The notes under the pieces: generated by a model
Told to the model about the DNA's origin: nothing
Database searches by the model: none
The model's input: only the letters and a program-made list of their open reading frames with translations
Assembly: GCA_022565935.1 (NCBI GenBank)
Contig: JADFJY010000069.1
Coordinates: 1 to 5,967, forward strand
Direction of reading: 5' to 3'
From: Nitrososphaerota archaeon
GTDB lineage: Archaea; Thermoproteota; Nitrososphaeria; Nitrososphaerales; Nitrosopumilaceae
DNA: 5,967 nucleotides
Shown here: piece after piece, positions 5,335 through 5,967 of the stretch
Numbering within the stretch: the first letter of the stretch is position 1
Layout: the number at the start of each line of letters is the position of its first letter
Program-made: the position numbers and the translations under genes

Positions 5335-5700
5335 TTATTTTTCTTCAAATGCAAAAGAGATTGCATTTAAAATATCATCAGTGTCAAACGGTTTTGTAAT
5401 GTATGCCAAGGCACCTACACTGATACAATTTTGTATTAGATCCATATCATCATGTGCAGTAACCATGATAACTTTGGGCTTTGGATTACTTTTCATAAGC
5501 TCAATCAAAGTTTCCATGCCATCTTTTTTGGGCATTGCTACATCAAGAAATAGCACATCAGGTTTTGCAGACTCAAATTTTTCTAGTGTGTCAAATCCAT
5601 CTACTGCTTCTGCTACTACCTTGTGTTTTCCTGCCTCTATCATATCCCTTAAGGTGAGTCTTACTTGTTCTGAATCATCGGCAATCATCACGTTTGCCAT
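5335..5700 (-). CDS. Single-domain CheY-like response regulator
   Basis: This is a phospho-acceptor receiver domain with no output domain, 121 residues long, so it must act through protein contacts. All receiver residues are present: the acidic pair Asp8-Asp9 for Mg2+, the phospho-acceptor Asp53 in LFLDVAMP, Thr81 in MVTAHD, and Lys103-Pro104 in ITKPFD. The conserved ALAY stretch (97-100) carries the switch aromatic Tyr100. No histidine kinase, CheA, CheC or other chemotaxis gene is nearby, so the partner is unknown. It could belong to chemotaxis or to one of the kinase systems common in these archaea. The ATG is the natural family start (MANVMIADD). There is no clear Shine-Dalgarno or strong TATA box upstream; weakly AT-rich sequence at 5721-5732 is the only candidate. 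It is convergent with the DedA gene. Confidence 0.96.
   Translation of the reverse strand: MANVMIADDSEQVRLTLRDMIEAGKHKVVAEAVDGFDTLEKFESAKPDVLFLDVAMPKKDGMETLIELMKSNPKPKVIMVTAHDDMDLIQNCISVGALAYITKPFDTDDILNAISFAFEEK
5338..5342 (+). terminator. Possible T-run terminator of DedA gene
   Basis: A TTTTT run lies 15 bases after the DedA stop, inside the 3' end of the convergent response regulator. Archaeal intrinsic termination often uses such runs without a hairpin. It is weak evidence in an AT-rich sequence. Confidence 0.25.
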
Positions 5701-5803
5701 TTGATTTAGAATAGTAAGAAATTACTTATGTTTTCTAAAAATAAAAATGAACAAAACTAAAAAATTCAGCTAGTCTTTTGAATAAATCTCAAATTACACA
5801 TAC

Positions 5804-5824
5804 TTTACGCCTATCAGGCGTGAA
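5804..5824. repeat. Hairpin-forming inverted repeat in the 210-base spacer
   Basis: TTTACGCC and GGCGTGAA can pair over 8 bases (one G-T pair) around the five-base loop TATCA. It is a local GC-rich spot in an AT-rich spacer (5701-5910) that holds no convincing gene. It lies about 87 bases before the next + strand start and 104 bases upstream of the response regulator start. No T-run follows on either strand, so it is more likely an operator or RNA structure than a terminator. Confidence 0.55.
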
Positions 5825-5857
5825 ATTAGTCCAAAAATATCTCATTTGTAATAAAAG

Positions 5858-5869
5858 ATTCTATAGAAT
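5858..5869. promoter_or_regulatory. 12-base perfect palindrome, candidate operator
   Basis: ATTCTATAGAAT is a perfect palindrome whose centre is 22 bases upstream of the centre of the TATA box at 5882-5889. A dimeric archaeal regulator (for example Lrp/AsnC or TrmB type) bound here would sit just upstream of the BRE, a usual place for activators. No regulator has been identified; this is inferred from symmetry and position. Confidence 0.4.
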
Positions 5870-5881
5870 GATCCGATATTC

Positions 5882-5889
5882 TTTATATT
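5882..5889 (+). promoter_or_regulatory. TATA box for the gene starting at 5911
   Basis: TTTATATT is the closest match to an archaeal TATA box in the window. It is centred 25-26 bases before the ATG at 5911, so transcription would start at or very near the start codon, giving a leaderless message. Confidence 0.6.
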
Positions 5890-5910
5890 CAAAATAATTG
5901 ATGTTTTATA

Positions 5911-5967
5911 ATGAAAAGTAAACAACTTCTAAGTATAGTTTTTTCAGTGATAATGTTTACTGGCGTT
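5911..5967 (+). CDS. N-terminus of an exported or membrane protein (3' end outside window)
   Basis: Only 19 codons are present: MKSKQLLSIVFSVIMFTGV. Two lysines followed by an uninterrupted hydrophobic run look like the start of a Sec signal peptide or an N-terminal membrane anchor. The mature protein lies beyond the window, so no function can be given. The start is supported by the TATA box 25-26 bases upstream. An ATG at 5901 opens another frame that stops after six codons (5901-5921) and is not a better start. Confidence 0.7.
   Translation, partial: MKSKQLLSIVFSVIMFTGV

Noticed and set aside
5381..5704. + strand frame of 107 codons opposite the response regulator
   Set aside because: It mirrors the receiver gene, which has every catalytic residue in place, and the antisense product is Ser/Thr-rich with no motif.
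5804..5824. Hairpin considered as a rho-independent terminator
   Set aside because: No T-run follows on either strand, and no gene on either strand ends into it.

Overview
The window looks like a chromosomal segment of an ammonia-oxidising-type archaeon (Nitrososphaerota/Thaumarchaeota, Nitrosopumilus-like). The evidence is an AT-rich sequence, the archaeal gene pair nucleoside diphosphate kinase–aIF5B, an archease, a surface protein ending in a CFI-box C-terminal domain, and start codons that mostly lack a Shine-Dalgarno but have an AT-rich box 25-28 bases upstream. The lineage call is inferred from gene content and protein motifs, not from a marker-gene tree. No mobile element, CRISPR array, tRNA or rRNA is visible.

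Layout. On the + strand, positions 2-142 are the 3' end of ndk with its catalytic His, followed six bases later by infB (aIF5B, 149-1930, TTG start with a Shine-Dalgarno overlapping the ndk stop). Four minus-strand genes follow, transcribed right to left: archease (4236-4652), a 540-residue exported, membrane-anchored surface protein with three tandem repeats (2544-4166), a 48-residue zinc ribbon protein (2373-2519), and a thioredoxin with an N-terminal helical extension (1927-2328). The thioredoxin and infB converge so tightly that their stop codons share one CTAG. A 131-base divergent spacer then separates archease from a + strand DedA/VTT membrane protein (4784-5323). That gene converges, with an 11-base gap, on a minus-strand single-domain CheY-like response regulator (5335-5700). 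The last stretch (5701-5910) is a 210-base regulatory spacer with a hairpin, a 12-base palindrome and a good TATA box in front of the first 19 codons of an exported protein that runs off the window.

How the genes relate. ndk and infB belong to the translation/nucleotide cluster seen in many archaea (L7Ae, S28e, L24e, ndk, infB). Archease is an RNA-ligase/tRNA-modification helper. The minus-strand block may be read partly as one transcript because its gaps are 24-69 bases, but most of these genes also have their own possible leaderless promoter, so a functional operon is not established. The most unusual item is the surface protein, with its nearly identical 43-residue repeats and CFI-box end. 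No clear multi-gene novel system is visible.
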